Shown here in pieces: positions 1-12,915 of a DNA stretch of 64,000 nucleotides. Numbering within the stretch: the stretch's first letter is position 1; every line of letters starts with the position of its first letter. Under the pieces are notes generated by a model. That model saw only the letters and a list, made by a program, of their open reading frames with translations. It had not been told where the DNA came from and searched no databases. The translations under genes and the position numbers were made by a program. Source of the stretch: Antennarius striatus. Taxonomy: Eukaryota > Chordata > Actinopteri > Lophiiformes > Antennariidae. Location: contig NC_090779.1 in the NCBI RefSeq assembly GCF_040054535.1, positions 20,260,501 to 20,324,500 on the forward strand, given 5' to 3'.

Positions 1-2960
1 ATTATTCTGTATTATTATTAAAAAGGATGAAATAATACAAGACTCTGATAAGGTGAAAGAGATGTGTGTTGTATCATTTACTTTAAAAAACATTTTCCTC
101 CTTTTACATAAATTAATTAATAATTAAAACATTTTTCTCGAAAATGGCAATGTAAAATTCCACAGAGAGTAAAAATAAATGAATAACTCTATTGCTGACT
201 TTGTCATGTCAATTTTATAATTATATCTGCAACAGATCCATTGAGTTAATCACATCATTAACAAATCAATCTTACTTTTATGAGCTCAATCTGAGAACGT
301 GGGTTCTGTCGTACTAGAAATTTTTTGCAGTGCATTCAGCTCCCGTCAAAGGCTGAGAAATGGAGAGTGCTTTTTGCTGAGAGCCGTCCCTACAGGTTTC
401 ACCATGCAGGCAGGAAATCTATCATACGTGTGGATCTTCAGCCATCATGGTACTGTCATAAGGAAACCATGGACAACCGCAAAACCGCAAACTCTTCATT
501 CAGTTCGTGCTCTTCAGCAACACTCATTAAAGCCTGAAGTTAAAGCACTCGAAACAACTTCTGCCATGGGTAAGATAAGGAAAACTGAACAGACAGGTGT
601 CTTTCAGGTGTCCCTGCACAGATTGCTGTCTCTGTATCCCAGTAGAACACTGAAGAAAATAAGAATCATTCACCACCTGGTTGGTATCTCTCGATTTTTA
701 TTCTTTACATTAAATATAACTATGGTTATCATGGCACTCATTGAGTGCCATTTCTAAAACAAATAATATGCTTCACAGACAAATGCATTGCACATAAAAC
801 TTTGTGAGACGCTGCTGTATTCATCATAGTAAAATTAGACCACAGATAGTGAACGCTATTCAATATTATGTTCACCTCTTTCTTCATCGCCAGTTTGAAA
901 GAAATAGTGAATTTAAAGTACCCTTGAGGGTTCTAGCAAAATTTCCGAGTCAGTTTTGGAACCTTGTTTCTGTGTTTTATTCGTGCCTCTCTGTGGAAAC
1001 CACTGCAGCTACCTGCTCTGAAAGCTGCAGTCCTCAAGGAAAATGAGATTTCAGCAGTTTAACATTCTGAACTCCACAGAGGCCAGCCCTGCAGGAGTGT
1101 CAAAAACCAGAGCTTTCTCTGTCCTGAAAGTCCCACCATTGTTAAAAACTATTTACCACTTATTTACACACTTTTATACTTAAATTATACTGAGACTTGA
1201 GGCCGCCTGGATGCTTTTAAAACAAGAAAAGAGAATAAAATATAAACAAGTAGAAGGCGATTCATCTCTGAGTTACATCTAACCTCCTTCGCTCCATCAT
1301 TCAACCACTCTTTCACATCCTTCCATTCCTCTTATGATAATCAGCATGAAAAAACAGTCTCAGCCAAGCAAACAAATCAATAAACTAATCATTCTTTTCA
1401 GGCAATATTGTCTGTCGCAGAGCACTTGGTAATCAGGAGAAATGTGTGCCAGTGTTTTCTCAAAAGCCCTGAACAGGAGTGATTTTATTTACCTGCAGAG
1501 AGTAAACAGATGCTATTCTGGAGCATGACAGGTATACATCATCATTAGAATAGCTCCATTATGTTTCAGTGCAGTGTCTGCACGGGTGTGTGCTGGTTCA
1601 GGAACTCTGCACAGCTTGCCCCCCTTCTGTGGCTCTGCTGACTTCTTGGTACGGAATCACAAAATCTGCTGCCTGCCTGTTTTCCATATACTCACCTTCC
1701 TCTTCTGGTGCCTCCTCAGCACCTGGAGCCGGATACTGAGGGAGGGATCGGTTTCATCCATATGCCCATTTACACCAGGAGTATGAAAGTCAGTGAAGTG
1801 CCAGTTCAAATGTTCCTTTCACAGCATCAGTTACTAAAAAAAGGCAAATAGTTCCTGAATCTGCGGCTACAGTTCCAGCTCTGAATTGTCATGTGCGATT
1901 TTTAATTTATTTTATGCAATGGTTTTTGGTCAACACAATTTTAAGCCTCACGTTTGAGCATGTATAAGAATATTGTATGAATAATAAATTGTTTATAACA
2001 CATGCTAATGTATTTGGTCTAAAGCTATAACTGTTGACATAAAACACAATTAATCAGTCATAAACAGTCTATTGTCATAGGGTTATTATAACTGTTGGCA
2101 TATAGTGCAGATTAATAAACTTAAAAATGTATTTTTAATCTGCTTAAAACATTAAAATATGCTATAATTTACGAAATATTTAGTACTTAGAAATGCTAAA
2201 ATAACATTCTGATTCAGAATCTGCTTTGAAATCAGACTGTCTCAGACAAGTGGGGGTTTTTTTCCATCCATGGTTGAAATCAGGAGCTACTGACCCCTAC
2301 TGCATGTTTTGTGGTTCAAATTTAACAAAATGTTAACAAATAAAAGCCAATAACTACACTTAACATTTGATTCAAAATTAACCTTCGTTTGTATTCGAAC
2401 TGGCAAGAGGGACACTACAGTTACTCTGAAGTCTTGTGCAAAAAGGGCACAGCAGGGGTCAGATGTCCAACGATAGAAACATCCAGTGCGGTTATCCTTT
2501 CTGCCATCTGATGTTCTACAGGACAGAAGAACAGAACTCTGCTGCAGGTATCTGCTGCTGCATTGGCCCAGGGGACAGCACAGCACTACCAAGGGCTGCA
2601 CTGAGCTCTGATTCCAGCAATAGAGCCACAAGGAAAGTGTAAATGCACCTCATCATCTACATTAGAGTTGCATCTAGTTACAAAAACATTTTTTAATTAT
2701 AATAATTTTTAAAAAAAGATGGAAAAACTGTAAATCCTTTTTCTGTCACCTTGTGTGACTGGTTGAACTGCAGAGCCTCATCAATGACGTTGATCTGCCC
2801 TCTAGTGAACGACAGCGGTATGACAGGAGTAATTTCACAGTGACCTTGAATGCACACATAACGCTGTTTGTCAGTACTTCAAAGTTTAAATATTACTGTA
2901 TTTATTTGAATTAGTGTTGAGAACACAACAGCAGACAAACACTAGCTCTGAATTTTCAGT
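1..2960. other. AT-rich stretch, no gene recognised
   Basis: No open frame here has codon structure, splice context or similarity that I recognise, and the longest frames (about 150 codons) look random. It probably lies between the 3' end of cnot4 and the next gene to the left. A minus-strand frame around 2290-2630 is Cys-rich but has no recognisable family. Confidence 0.5.
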
Positions 2961-2966
2961 TTTATT
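2961..2966 (-). terminator. cnot4: candidate poly(A) signal of cnot4
   Basis: The plus strand reads TTTATT, which is AATAAA on the minus strand, about 1.6 kb downstream of the cnot4 stop. No coding signal lies between, so 2961-4581 would be the 3' UTR. Other AATAAA-like words exist nearby, so the choice is an inference. Confidence 0.35.
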
Positions 2967-4581
2967 TAAGGTTCATTATTCCAGACCTGCAGAGAACAGT
3001 TCATTTCCTTTAAGCGCCTTTAATTTTGTTTTTTCCTTGCAACGTCGCTTTAAAACCCATTGAATGACTCGTGTTGGTTTCTCCTGGATGAGTTTGTTCA
3101 TTTGTGTGAATACTGTTAAATAGAGAACAGCAGGAGGGGTGGGAAGTAGAAGGGGAAGGGGGGGGGGGTGTTGAGAGAGAGAGAGAGCGAAAACGGATCA
3201 GAATTAAGACTTCAAAAAAGAAAAAGGCGGTGGTCGCAGAGGTCAAACTCAAATCCTTAAGGATGAGAGCTCCTTAATCGAAACTGCAGTACTTTTTTGT
3301 CTTGCAGCACCTCCCTTTGGATGTATACTCACACAGCTGCCGAAATCACATACAATATTGCATATTTTTCAGCAATCACTGACGCAAGACTATCGTTCCC
3401 ATCATGCGAGCTCCTTCCTGACATCTGTCCATTTTAAGGCCTCGTTATGCCCTCTTCGGGTTGAACAAAGGGACCAGTTTAGTCCTATTGCTACCCTCAT
3501 TAGTATTCTGACATTTCCTCATCCATCTTAGTCATCTATCTACTTTGTGGCTGTCCATGTTAGGGCTAGCTACTGTAGGTACCACACAGTGGCACTGTGA
3601 GTAAGAGTCTAACCCTAGTGCTCAGGATGTGTGCCACATTCTCCCAAAGCCCTGGCTCCCCGCGGTTAGGTAGTGCTCTATTCTCTGATACAGAGGTTCA
3701 GCAGTATTTTCCCTCCGGCAGGATGGGACAAGTGGGATCCCTCCACTAAAGGGAATATGGGCCAAGTGGCCTCTCAAGCAGGCCATCGGTGGCCCTACCT
3801 AACAGGGAGCCCATGCATAGCCTGTGCCCTCAGCTCCCCTGGGTTTTCTGCATTCACTCCCTACTAGTCAAATCTCAGCTTTACTTTTTAAACATTTAAA
3901 ACAAAACAATCTCTTCAGAGAGAGAGAAAAAAAAAAGCCAAGTACCAACCCAACCCCTTTACTCTCTCTTGCTGCGCCATATTCTCAACCGATGTGTAAG
4001 GGTCAACCGTTTCAGTCTCCTGTTAAAGTGGGGAGGATGAGGGTCTTTGGGGAAAAGCTTCAAGAGCAGATTCACAGCTTTTCTTCATACCAAGAAAACT
4101 TATCCGACTTCAACGTTCAGAAATACAAATGTTGTTCATGCTTAATCATTAGTTACTTTTAAAAAAAAGACCTCACTTCTACTAATTTGTTTCTTCACCA
4201 GTTTGTGGAGTTAACTCTCATGTCTTCACTGGGCGTTATACCGTTGACTTACGCTCTCTGGTGAGCTACAGTGACTGTAACAATGAGCTACTTGATTAAT
4301 CCCATGTTGAGCCCAGAACTAGATGTAAGGAGTGGTGATGGTAGCAGACAAAGGGTAATGATAACTCATGTACCACAAACAAAAATAAAAACAAATCGGC
4401 CTTCAGAATAGACTAAAAGGGAGGAGGAAGAGAAAACAAGAAAGCATGTTTTTACTTTGTTAATAATTTTTCATACTCTGCAGATTGGCATGTATTGCAT
4501 TGGGGGAGGGACGGGGGGTACGGGATGAGTGGGTATAAAGTGGTGTTGGGGGAATGGATGGGTGTCTGCCGTCATCAGTGT
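2967..4581 (-). other. cnot4: probable cnot4 3' UTR
   Basis: This is non-coding sequence directly after the cnot4 stop codon on the minus strand. It contains a G run near 3158-3169 followed by a short GA repeat (3172-3187) on the plus strand. Assignment rests on position only; transcript reads would settle the length. Confidence 0.4.
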
Positions 4582-7500
4582 TCAGTGGCGGTCCACAGTA
4601 GCACTCTGTAGCAGCTCTGTGTTGGGCTGTCCCGGGGGTCTGAAGGCGGTCTGGAAACCAGGGGGAGGGGAGTGGAACTGGCTGGCAGGGTTGGCTGTGG
4701 GAGGGGGCAGATAGGGTGCCCAGCCGCCCGCGGCTCTGTGGTGGAGGGGAAGGTGGGCGTCCAGGAGAGGGGTGTGGAGGGGCTGGGGAGTGGGCACCGC
4801 TGAGCCAGCCGGGCCGTCCATCTCTGTGAGCGCCTGTAGGGACTTGAGCCAGTGTGGAGGGTTGTCATCCTGAAGACAGTCTAAACTGTTCCCTGCTGAG
4901 GCTGGGATGCCTGACAAAGGTAAAGGGGGCGGGGTGTGGGGGTGTAAGGGCACACAATAGATCCAGTGAGTAACGACAATACAACAAAATACAAATGTTG
5001 TGAAAATGTTTTAAATTCATGTCGTTTACACAATCTTTTCAGAGCAGCTTTTATAAATCCACAGGAGCAGAAAGACAGTATAAATGTTTCATCTGTAATA
5101 TTCATGTGACGGATTGATGAGCTGAGACGATAAAGCTATTAGTTTACCGACAGGAAACATAAGACAAAGGATGTTGCTGTGTGTTTTTCTTACGTAAATT
5201 GTAAATTCAGTATCTTCAGTCGACAGTCAAGTCGTGTTGTTGCGTTTAACACAGAAATGTATTAAATCGAAAAACTGTTAAACACTGTGGTGCTTCTCCA
5301 GTGGGAGAGTTAGTTGGACCAACAACCAAACCAAAGTCCAAATTAATAAAGAAATTCGAAGGGATTTTGTCAAACTCCGGACACTTTTGAAGAATAAAGT
5401 ACTGGTTAATTATTTGTACTTTAGAAATATCTTAGATGACTGGGTGCATGCTAAATTAATCTTTAAATGGTTGTCTGTCAATCACCTCAGGAAGTGCTTC
5501 TTAAATCGGTTAACCTCCTACCTGTGATGATAGCAGGGTCCATCCAACTGGCTGTGCCGTCCCAGCTCAAGCTGTGTGAGAGACCTACTGGCCCCGCTGG
5601 CCCACCAATGTGGTTAACACTGTTGGAGGATGAGGAGGAGGAAGAGGAAGAGGAGTTTGGGAGGCCCCCGAAGTTGATATTGATGTTGGGCAAGAGAGCT
5701 CTGAGGCCGTCCTGCCACTCTTTCACATTTAAGCCATCTATAGAGCCGCTGTTCTCTGCAGGAGAGTAAAGGAAAACACGTCAGGGGTTTGAACATAGAC
5801 TGGTGCAGTGCTGCATCTACCTTTAGAAACTCAAATCAAGATGTTTTAAAATGTGCTGTGGCAGGGTACAAATGTTGAACTATCAAACACCATTAGAACA
5901 TTTTTGATGTTGTGAAATCCACTGCTCTAGTGGGACACGGCAAGGTGCCACAGTGACACAGGTGCAGGTACCTGAAATGGGTATCCCTCCTAGCCCTGTG
6001 TTGTGCTGAGGGGGCAGATTCAGGTCCAAGAAATTACTGTGTGAGGCAGCACTGGCTGAGTGGTTCAAGTGTGTGAGGTTATTTCGTGTGGGGATGCCCA
6101 TCCATGGATGTCTGGCGGATGGCGGCTGCTGATTGGCCTGACTGTTCTGACTGCTGGGAAAACTGAAGGAGCTGTAGATGGCTCTGTGGTGGACTTGGGG
6201 GACACGTGGCAGGCCGCTGGGGAAGTGGTGTGAGGAGCCGGGGTTAGGGTTGGGGGGCAACATGTTGCTCCCCAAGTTGAAAGGCCCCGGAGACGATGGG
6301 CTCTGGTCCTGCACTGAGAGCTCCTTCTCTATCAGGTCAGCCAATGCCTTGCGGGTAACATCGAAAGGATCAAAACCTAGATCGTCGTCCTGTTGTTTGC
6401 TAGATGAACCGAAGCCAAAGGCGGCTTGCCAGTCTGTGGAGGAAGACACTGGTATTGTGTCTAAAAAGAACAGAGGGAAAAGTTAAACCGACTGCTATGC
6501 ATAAGAGAAAGTCTGGTCAACTCTTCAAAGGATTTTATTTGACTGGCTGATGTTAGAACCTATCAGAACAGGTACTTATGAAGCACAAAACGCTGTACCT
6601 GATGTGAAGAGGCTCTGTGGTTCAGGGGTCATAGGCCAGTCAGAACTGCCGCGGGGGGAGCTGGGGAAGGGTGGCAGACCGGTGGGGAGAGGGTTTGGAT
6701 GTCTGAAATTACTGTTGTCTGAAAAGAGTGACTGGGACTCAGCTGCCGCACCCTCGAAAGGTGACCGGGCCGTGAGGTCTGACACGCTGATGGGCACCAC
6801 CAGACTGGGCTTGGTTAAACCCGGGGGAGGAGAAGGGGAGTCACTGGTGGGTATCTGGACAAAGACAGGAAAGAAACGTGAACGGTAGTCCCTCTGAGAC
6901 TCAATTATATGCATCTTAATACAAAAGAACTTTGAGGTCTCACCTGTTGTAAAGTCTCACCATTCACCATTCCCATTGACTCAGGTGGTTTGTCACTGGG
7001 ACTGCAGATAAAGAAGTGGCAAAAATAGACATATATGGAACAAAACTGCAGTAAAGATAAGTGTTTTGTTTTTTACAGAAAAAACATTTAAGATTACCTG
7101 TTACTGTCACAATTAGAGGAGAAAGGAGATAGGGTAGTACACTGGGCAGAACCTAGCTCTGTTTCTAACCCGTCTGAAGCTATAGCTTCTTGTTCTAGAT
7201 AGTCTAGTAACGGAGGAGACTTGCGGTCCTCTGAAAGCCCGTTGGCTAGTTTGCTATGTCCTGACAGCGTCGGCCACCCATCTTTACCATTGCTACCGTT
7301 GGTTCTGTTAAAATCAGGAGACAGAGAGAAGAATAAAAAAATAAATTAGCAAAATTCTCAATTTTGCCTATAAAGTAAGTAAGAGGAGCAAAATTAAGGA
7401 TAAAGAAAATATAAATGCACCTCTGTGTGGAGTTGGTTTTACTCTTTGATTTCTCTGTTCCACATGCTGGAGGTTGTAGAAAGCTAGGGTTAATTTTATA

Positions 7501-9914
7501 GAGGTCTTGGAGGAGTTTTTGCTCATACTCTTGATGTTTCCCCGCCTAAAAAACAAACAACACAAATAGAAAAACCTGTCAAATCCAGGAATGCATTAAT
7601 GCCAATGATTACGAGCAAAGCACTGAGCAGTGGGAGTTTGATAAAGCAGTAGGAAACAGCTAAAACCAATTTGGACCATCTCAGGATTACAGACCCCAAA
7701 TATGGTTGTACTAGCCATCACTGCATCAAGTCATCAGTTGAACTGAGTACTGAATTGATGAGGATATTTTTCAATCAGTCTCCACAGGAGAGAGTTTGAG
7801 GTTCAAGATAAAAAAAAGTCAAATTCATAATGAGATACTGGACACCTTAGCTGACTGTGTAGTACTCAAAGCCTTTTACTGGCTGTTTACAAGGAGCTTT
7901 AGAATAGAATAGAATAAAATAGAATGCTTTTTATGTCATCATACACAAGTGTACAACAATTTTTTTAGACAACTCAGTGCAAACAAGGACTCAGGTTTAA
8001 ATATAAAGTACAAAAAAACAAAACACAAGCGCAAGACACAAGCAATTAGAAATATAGGCTTTACACTCAAAGACATGTCAGACATGGTCCCATTGCCACA
8101 GTTGTTCAGAAAAGTAGAGTTGAATTCTGTAGTCGATAAGAAAATACGATTTTTTGAAGCTGTAATATTGTCATTCAAGTAGTCATACTGATACTCTGTA
8201 TCTTCAGGTAGTAAAAGGCCTGTACTTGTTCATGACACAATGCAGTATCAGATCATTATGAGTCAAATTAACTATTTTGTAATTTCAAAAGACAGTTCAG
8301 TTTTATTAGTCATATTTCATAAAGAGAAACAAATGTTGTACCTGCATCTCCTCCTTAGTAAAGCTAGCCGCTTCATCTCCCAGCTCGTGTAGATACATAC
8401 AATCAGGTTTGGGACACTGCATACTCTTTAGGAAGTAACTGCAGTATTTTGTTGTGCCTAAAGAAGCCTGAAACAAAGAAAAAACTTTTAGTTTCATCCT
8501 AATATTTTGGATGCTAATTGAAAATAAAAAAAAAGTTATTACAACAAGTCATGTGCTCCATCATTGTGGTCATGTTCTCACCTTCAGCGTTCTGCCATCG
8601 ACAACCACATTGTTGACACACTGTATTGCTCTTAGGGCATCTTCTGAGCGGATATAAGTGACGTAAGCACTGGCACTAGGCCCCTAGTAAAAAAAAAGAA
8701 AAAAAGTAAACACACAAGTCAAACTGTCATGGTTTAATTATGTTTACAGTTTGCATATGGCAGCAATAAGTAATTATTTCCATTAGCAACAGTTGACATT
8801 TTTAATCAGTTTGTCATTACTGACAAACAATGACAATATGGGTGACTAAACATTACATTAATTTACCACATTGAAAGATATTTAAATTCGAGTCTTTGCA
8901 AATCTTTGTATCATGCAAATCTTTGTATCATTGTAAATTGATAGATTTGTATCATTGTAAACTTCACAGGGTTGCACAGTTTTCCTTGGTAAAAGAAAAT
9001 TATTCTTTGAGTGTTAAAGTTAATATACATCCTGTGACTCTGGCACAATCCTCACCTGTGAACCTGCGTAAGATGTGCTATTGTTGATGACAACTTTATG
9101 GATTTTCCCAAACCTCCCAAAATACTCTGGTCGTTTTAGGACCTGTTGGCACAGTGCAAAAAAGAAATCACTTTTCACAAACTGTTGGGCTGTCTCTGAA
9201 CCCTTTTCTTTCAATTTGTCGTAGCGCCATTCACAGCACAAAGTCTCTGCAGGTGATATAAGGTACACGACTCACCTCTGGGTCAGCAAGCCGCTGTGAG
9301 AGCCCCACCACAAACACCAGGTTTCTCTGGACCACTCGGACACTGGCCAGGTGCTTACGGTTTTCTGTCACCTTCTGCTTCTTCTCGTTCTGTTTCTGCT
9401 TCTTCTCATTCTTTATCCTCTGGATCTCCTCCTGTGACAGAGGCTTGTATACAGCTGGGTCTTCTGGGTATGGCTACACAAGAACAAATGCTTAGTTACA
9501 AGCTGAAAATCCAAAAACTTTTGTTTCACATCATGCAGCTTTAATAAAACAACTCACTCAGGTAATAAACTAAATGCTCTAACTAACAAAGCTATTCTAC
9601 AATTGGAACATTAAAGTTTATTCTCCCCCTATATCAATGATAAGTATCATTATGATTGTCAACATCATCATCATGTTTGCTTTCTAAACAAATCAATACA
9701 TTCCAGATGAGATTTGTGTCCAGTCTCATGTTCATCTCACCTTTCGGCATGCAGGACAGAGGCCATTCTCGTCTGTGCGAATGCGGTGCCAACAGAAGCG
9801 GCAGATCTGATAGCCGCAGGTGCAAGGAAAAAAGTTGACGTCATCAATTTCCAGTGGCTCCATGCACAGAGGACACTCCATGGGGTCATCCTTCATTTCA
9901 GGGCTGTGGGACAT
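4582..9914 (-). CDS. cnot4: CCR4-NOT transcription complex subunit 4 (E3 ubiquitin ligase)
   Basis: CNOT4 is the RING-type E3 ubiquitin ligase associated with the CCR4-NOT mRNA decay complex, acting in ribosome-associated quality control and transcription. Coding exons (minus): 9914-9741, 9473-9276, 9142-9056, 8683-8582, 8467-8342, 7545-7421, 7304-7098, 7001-6944, 6854-6599, 6460-5972, 5755-5522, 4910-4582; 2385 nt, 794 aa. The start is MSHSPEMKDDPMEC, matching the family start. The C4C4 RING (about residues 14-57, CTCGYQICRFCWHRIR) is intact. A charged coiled coil follows (about 70-95), then an RRM (about 109-187, VVDGRTLKASLGTTKYC) and a CCCH finger (CSYFLKSMQCPKPDCMYLH). The long tail keeps the family motifs DLGFDPFDVTRKALADLIEK, LDLNLPPQHNTGLGGIP and FHSPPPGFQTAFRPP, and ends LLQSATVDRH. 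A run of ten Ser in the penultimate exon is a local oddity. Very sure of identity; which fish duplicate is not resolved. Confidence 0.97.
7900..7967. repeat. short interspersed repeat with AGAAT pentamers
   Basis: Tandem AGAAT pentamers run into a segment resembling a repeat end that is common in fish genomes (TTTTATGTCATCATACACAA). It sits in a cnot4 intron. The family was not determined. Confidence 0.35.
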
Positions 9915-11638
9915 CCTATGGCGCGGTGAGGGTGAGTGTTGAAACTGGTCACAGAGCACGGGGCTTAAAAAACATAAAAAGGCCAAGTATTTAAGCTCCA
10001 TGATTATCTGGAGGAACATGTCAACCTTACAAATTATTTCTACAAACTGCAATTAACAGGTTGGTACAGCATCTATAGAAGCGTTTATGATCTCCATGGT
10101 CACAACATCAAACTGAGCACATGACACAGTGTTTTTATACAAATAAAAAATGCAGTTTGTCCTAGTTGGCAGCAATCGAAACATTACACTCAGGACTAAC
10201 TACTTACACAACTGCAGAAGGAATGAATTCACCTCATGTAAAGGAAAATGCCATGGTAAGTTCTTGTTAATCTTTAAATAAAAGGACTGCTTTACAGTTG
10301 CATTGGATGCTGAAGAATTGCACTGACCTGAACAACAACAGCAGAACTCATCCTTCGTACATTTGTTGATAGACAAAATTTAACCACCAATTATCTGACG
10401 GGTTAATTAATTTACATGTTAATGAATTTTGGCTTTCTTAGAAGTGAATATCTGGTCTTTTTCATGCACCTCTCTTCTTATCTTGGGAGTTAACAACTGG
10501 CTGTACAGATCAAGAATTTTGACGAAGAAAAATCTTGATGGGTCTCAATGTCCAAAAGGTACAACAAAGTTATTAAGCAAATCTCTAAATTATTAAGCTT
10601 TTAAACTGGACATAATGACCTTCACCAAGTTTTGGAGTCGTGGCAGGAATTGCTTGCCTTGATTCATAAAGCATGCCTATCAAAAAGAAAATACAACTAT
10701 TTCACAGACAATGATGCAGTACAGTAGTCGTCATGTTAAAAAAGATGAATACAGATGGTGTCTTTCAGCGGCAGACAATACTAAACACAACGTCACGATG
10801 GACGATAAAAGAAATGCGCCAAGCTTGTATTTAGAATTTCAATGTGACAACATTGCTGCTAGCAGACAAACTCAATGACAAACCGAGATTGGTCAAACCT
10901 GACAGTGTAGAGTTGAAATACACGATAACAGAGAAATGGCAAGATTTCACATTAGCAGCATTTTGCTAATAAATTGTCACGATAAAGAACGTAACGGTTT
11001 TTGTCATTTCGCTTGCAGATTTCAGCTTAACAGCGAAATCGCGTGTGAAGCCAGAATACGTAGTTAGTGGGGCTGGTAACTTTAGCTGCTGTGTCTACTA
11101 GATCGTGCATTATGACAGATGCTGTTTGACTATCGTCAAGCTAAGCTAATCCTAGCCGCGAAATGTGAAAAGAGGCCGGTCCAACTAATAGCAAGTATAA
11201 GTGAATAACTGTAATTTGTATCACAACATTAAAGCACACAGATATAAAAAGAACCAGATACTGACATAAGTTGATTAAAACGGAGAGCGAAATGTCAAGC
11301 TTTGATATTTATGTTAATTGACAGCTTGCTTTTTGCTAACCGCTAGCATCGGTATGGTTAGCTTGCTATATTATCATCGAAGTGTACGGGGTTTTGGAGC
11401 CAAGCTTACAAAGCGGCCTACACAAGCTAACATTGAACTGGACGCAAGTTTTAGGTACTACAAACAACTGACAATGTTCTCACGACATCGTGATTACCTT
11501 GATATTGGCTTAAAAACGTTTGATCACTCCACTGACAGTCTGGAAAGTCACAACAGACTCAACTGTCCTCTATTTGTTGAAGGAAAATGGAAGTTAGCTA
11601 GCCCAACAAGCAACTTGGCTATCGTTAGCGTTACTTAC
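9915..11638 (-). other. cnot4: cnot4 first intron / 5' UTR region
   Basis: No coding signal seen. The start-codon exon has two possible acceptors just upstream of the ATG (near 9915 and near 9950), so its left UTR edge is uncertain. The intron ends at a strong donor at 11633-11638. Confidence 0.6.
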
Positions 11639-11710
11639 CCTGTCCGTATTTAGCTAAGGATTCCACTCCAAGGGAGTCACACCAAATTGGGCGGGGACTG
11701 TGAGCCAATA
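11639..11710 (-). promoter_or_regulatory. cnot4: cnot4 5' untranslated exon and promoter
   Basis: On the minus strand a textbook donor (CAGG followed by GTAAGTAACG) ends a short exon at 11639. Just upstream are a GC box (CCCGCCC) and an ATTGG inverted CCAAT box at about 11690-11710, with no TATA. This is the layout of a housekeeping promoter and lies upstream of the cnot4 coding start. The start site itself cannot be placed. Confidence 0.6.
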
Positions 11711-12230
11711 TGTTTGAAATGCCAAAATATCTATTAACGGTCATATATGATACCCGTAGCAGTGTTGTTCTGCTGTTATTAAAAGGCTGTTATAATGTTA
11801 TGCCCCTTTCTTTTCTTGGAAATGTAGAGACAATTTACGCTCTAACCACCATCTTAGCTAGCATTAAAGTAGGGAGGAGGGAACGGGGCAAGTGTTCAGA
11901 ATAGCTGAATGTGCGCAGGTGCACAGCTGCATTTTGGGAAATGGAGTTTTATCAGTTTTTAATCAGTTTTATTTTTGTTACGTGAGATAAAGTCCACCGT
12001 TAAAGCAATTCTTCCATTTACTAATTGTTCACTTGAGTCTTTGAAGCTTTATATTAGTGAATGCATTATTTCCTCTGAATGAATAAATAGACTGCTACTC
12101 AACTTTCCACATTTTGTAATTTGTAGATTTCTTTCACATTCAAAATATAGGTAAAATTTATTAAGTATGTAGTAGAATGAATATAACAGTTAATATTAGT
12201 AGTACATTGACTAGCAGCTGTCATAAGTTC

Positions 12231-12318
12231 CCTTCGATAGCTCAGTTGGTAGAGCGGAGGACTGTAGCAGGATAATGTGGGCATCCTTAGGTCGCTGGTT
12301 CAAATCCGGCTCGAAGGA
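12231..12318 (+). tRNA. tRNA-Tyr (GTA) with intron
   Basis: CCTTCGA at 12231 pairs with TCGAAGG before discriminator A12318 to form the acceptor stem. The D arm (A box) reads TAGCTCAGTTGGTAGAGCGG, the anticodon GTA is at 12264-12266, and the B box is GGTTCAAATCC. A 15-nt intron (about 12268-12282) lies one base 3' of the anticodon, as in other eukaryotic tRNA-Tyr genes. A TTTT terminator follows within 10 bases. All arms are intact, so it looks like a functional gene. It is a single copy between cnot4 and the pseudouridine enzyme gene. Confidence 0.95.
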
Positions 12319-12328
12319 GTATCACTTT

Positions 12329-12500
12329 TGGGGAGGCAGTGGCTCTTGGCAGAGTGGGTCATCTGATGATTGCAGGACTGGCGGTTTGATTCCCGCTCCT
12401 GCCCACTCACTTCACAGTGCGAGCTGACAGTGGGATGTGTCAGCTCGCACTCCGAAGCGAGCACTGCCGAGGCGTCCTTGAGCAAGGCTCCATTTCTTTT
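12329..12500 (+). mobile_element. tRNA-derived SINE
   Basis: It begins with a tRNA-like head (GGCAGTGGCTCTTGGCAGAG, then a B-box-like GGTTTGATTCC). It continues into a body ending GAGCACTGCCGAGGCGTCC and TTGAGCAAGGC, a core I associate with SINEs abundant in spiny-rayed fish. It starts about 10 bases after tRNA-Tyr. The 3' limit is uncertain. Confidence 0.7.
12416..12451. repeat. 14-bp perfect inverted repeat in the SINE body
   Basis: Arms GTGCGAGCTGACA (12417-12429) and its exact reverse complement (12438-12450) flank an 8-base loop, and one more A-T pair extends the stem outward. A second, shorter inverted repeat (GCTCGC / GCGAGC) overlaps the right arm. This would form a stable hairpin in SINE RNA. 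Confidence 0.85.
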
Positions 12501-12779
12501 ATAAGTTGCTCATGCATGCTTCTCTACCCCCCACCCCCACCCCACATGTCTACAGGGCCTTTGTGTGTCTTACAGGCCTGTACACACTATGTATATATGC
12601 ATAGGATTACACTAACAGTCTGATCTAGAGTGTGCTAACAATTTCCCTATGGGGATTAAGAAAGTACAGTATTTACATTTATATTACAATCATAGTTACA
12701 TATTAATGCACCTAAATAATAGACATTAGCACTCTTAAAAGAACTGGGAAATTGTTATTTCTCCACTCATATTAGCATG

Positions 12780-12915
12780 TCTTGTACCTAGACAGTGCTC
12801 AGGAGGTCAGCTGACAACTCCCACTGCAACTTGCACTTCAGATGTTTTGGCCCACACTGGTCTTGAGCTGGCAACTTCTGGTCCCCAGCCTAAAACTTAG
12901 TGGACTGAGCTAATG
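12780..12915 (-). mobile_element. degraded tRNA-derived SINE, same core as the preceding one
   Basis: On the minus strand it reads TAGCTCAGTCCACTAAG, then GGCTGGGGACCAGAAGTTGC, and ends in GTCAGCTGACCTCCTGAGCA. These match, with many changes, the head and core of the neighbouring SINE. It is inverted relative to that copy and looks older. Confidence 0.55.

Noticed and set aside
299-757. 152-codon plus-strand frame near the left edge
   Set aside because: No domain, codon pattern or splice context that I recognise; length is within chance for AT-moderate DNA.
2287-2631. 114-codon Cys-rich minus-strand frame
   Set aside because: No start context, signal peptide or family pattern; the Cys spacing is irregular. 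Kept as unknown non-coding.
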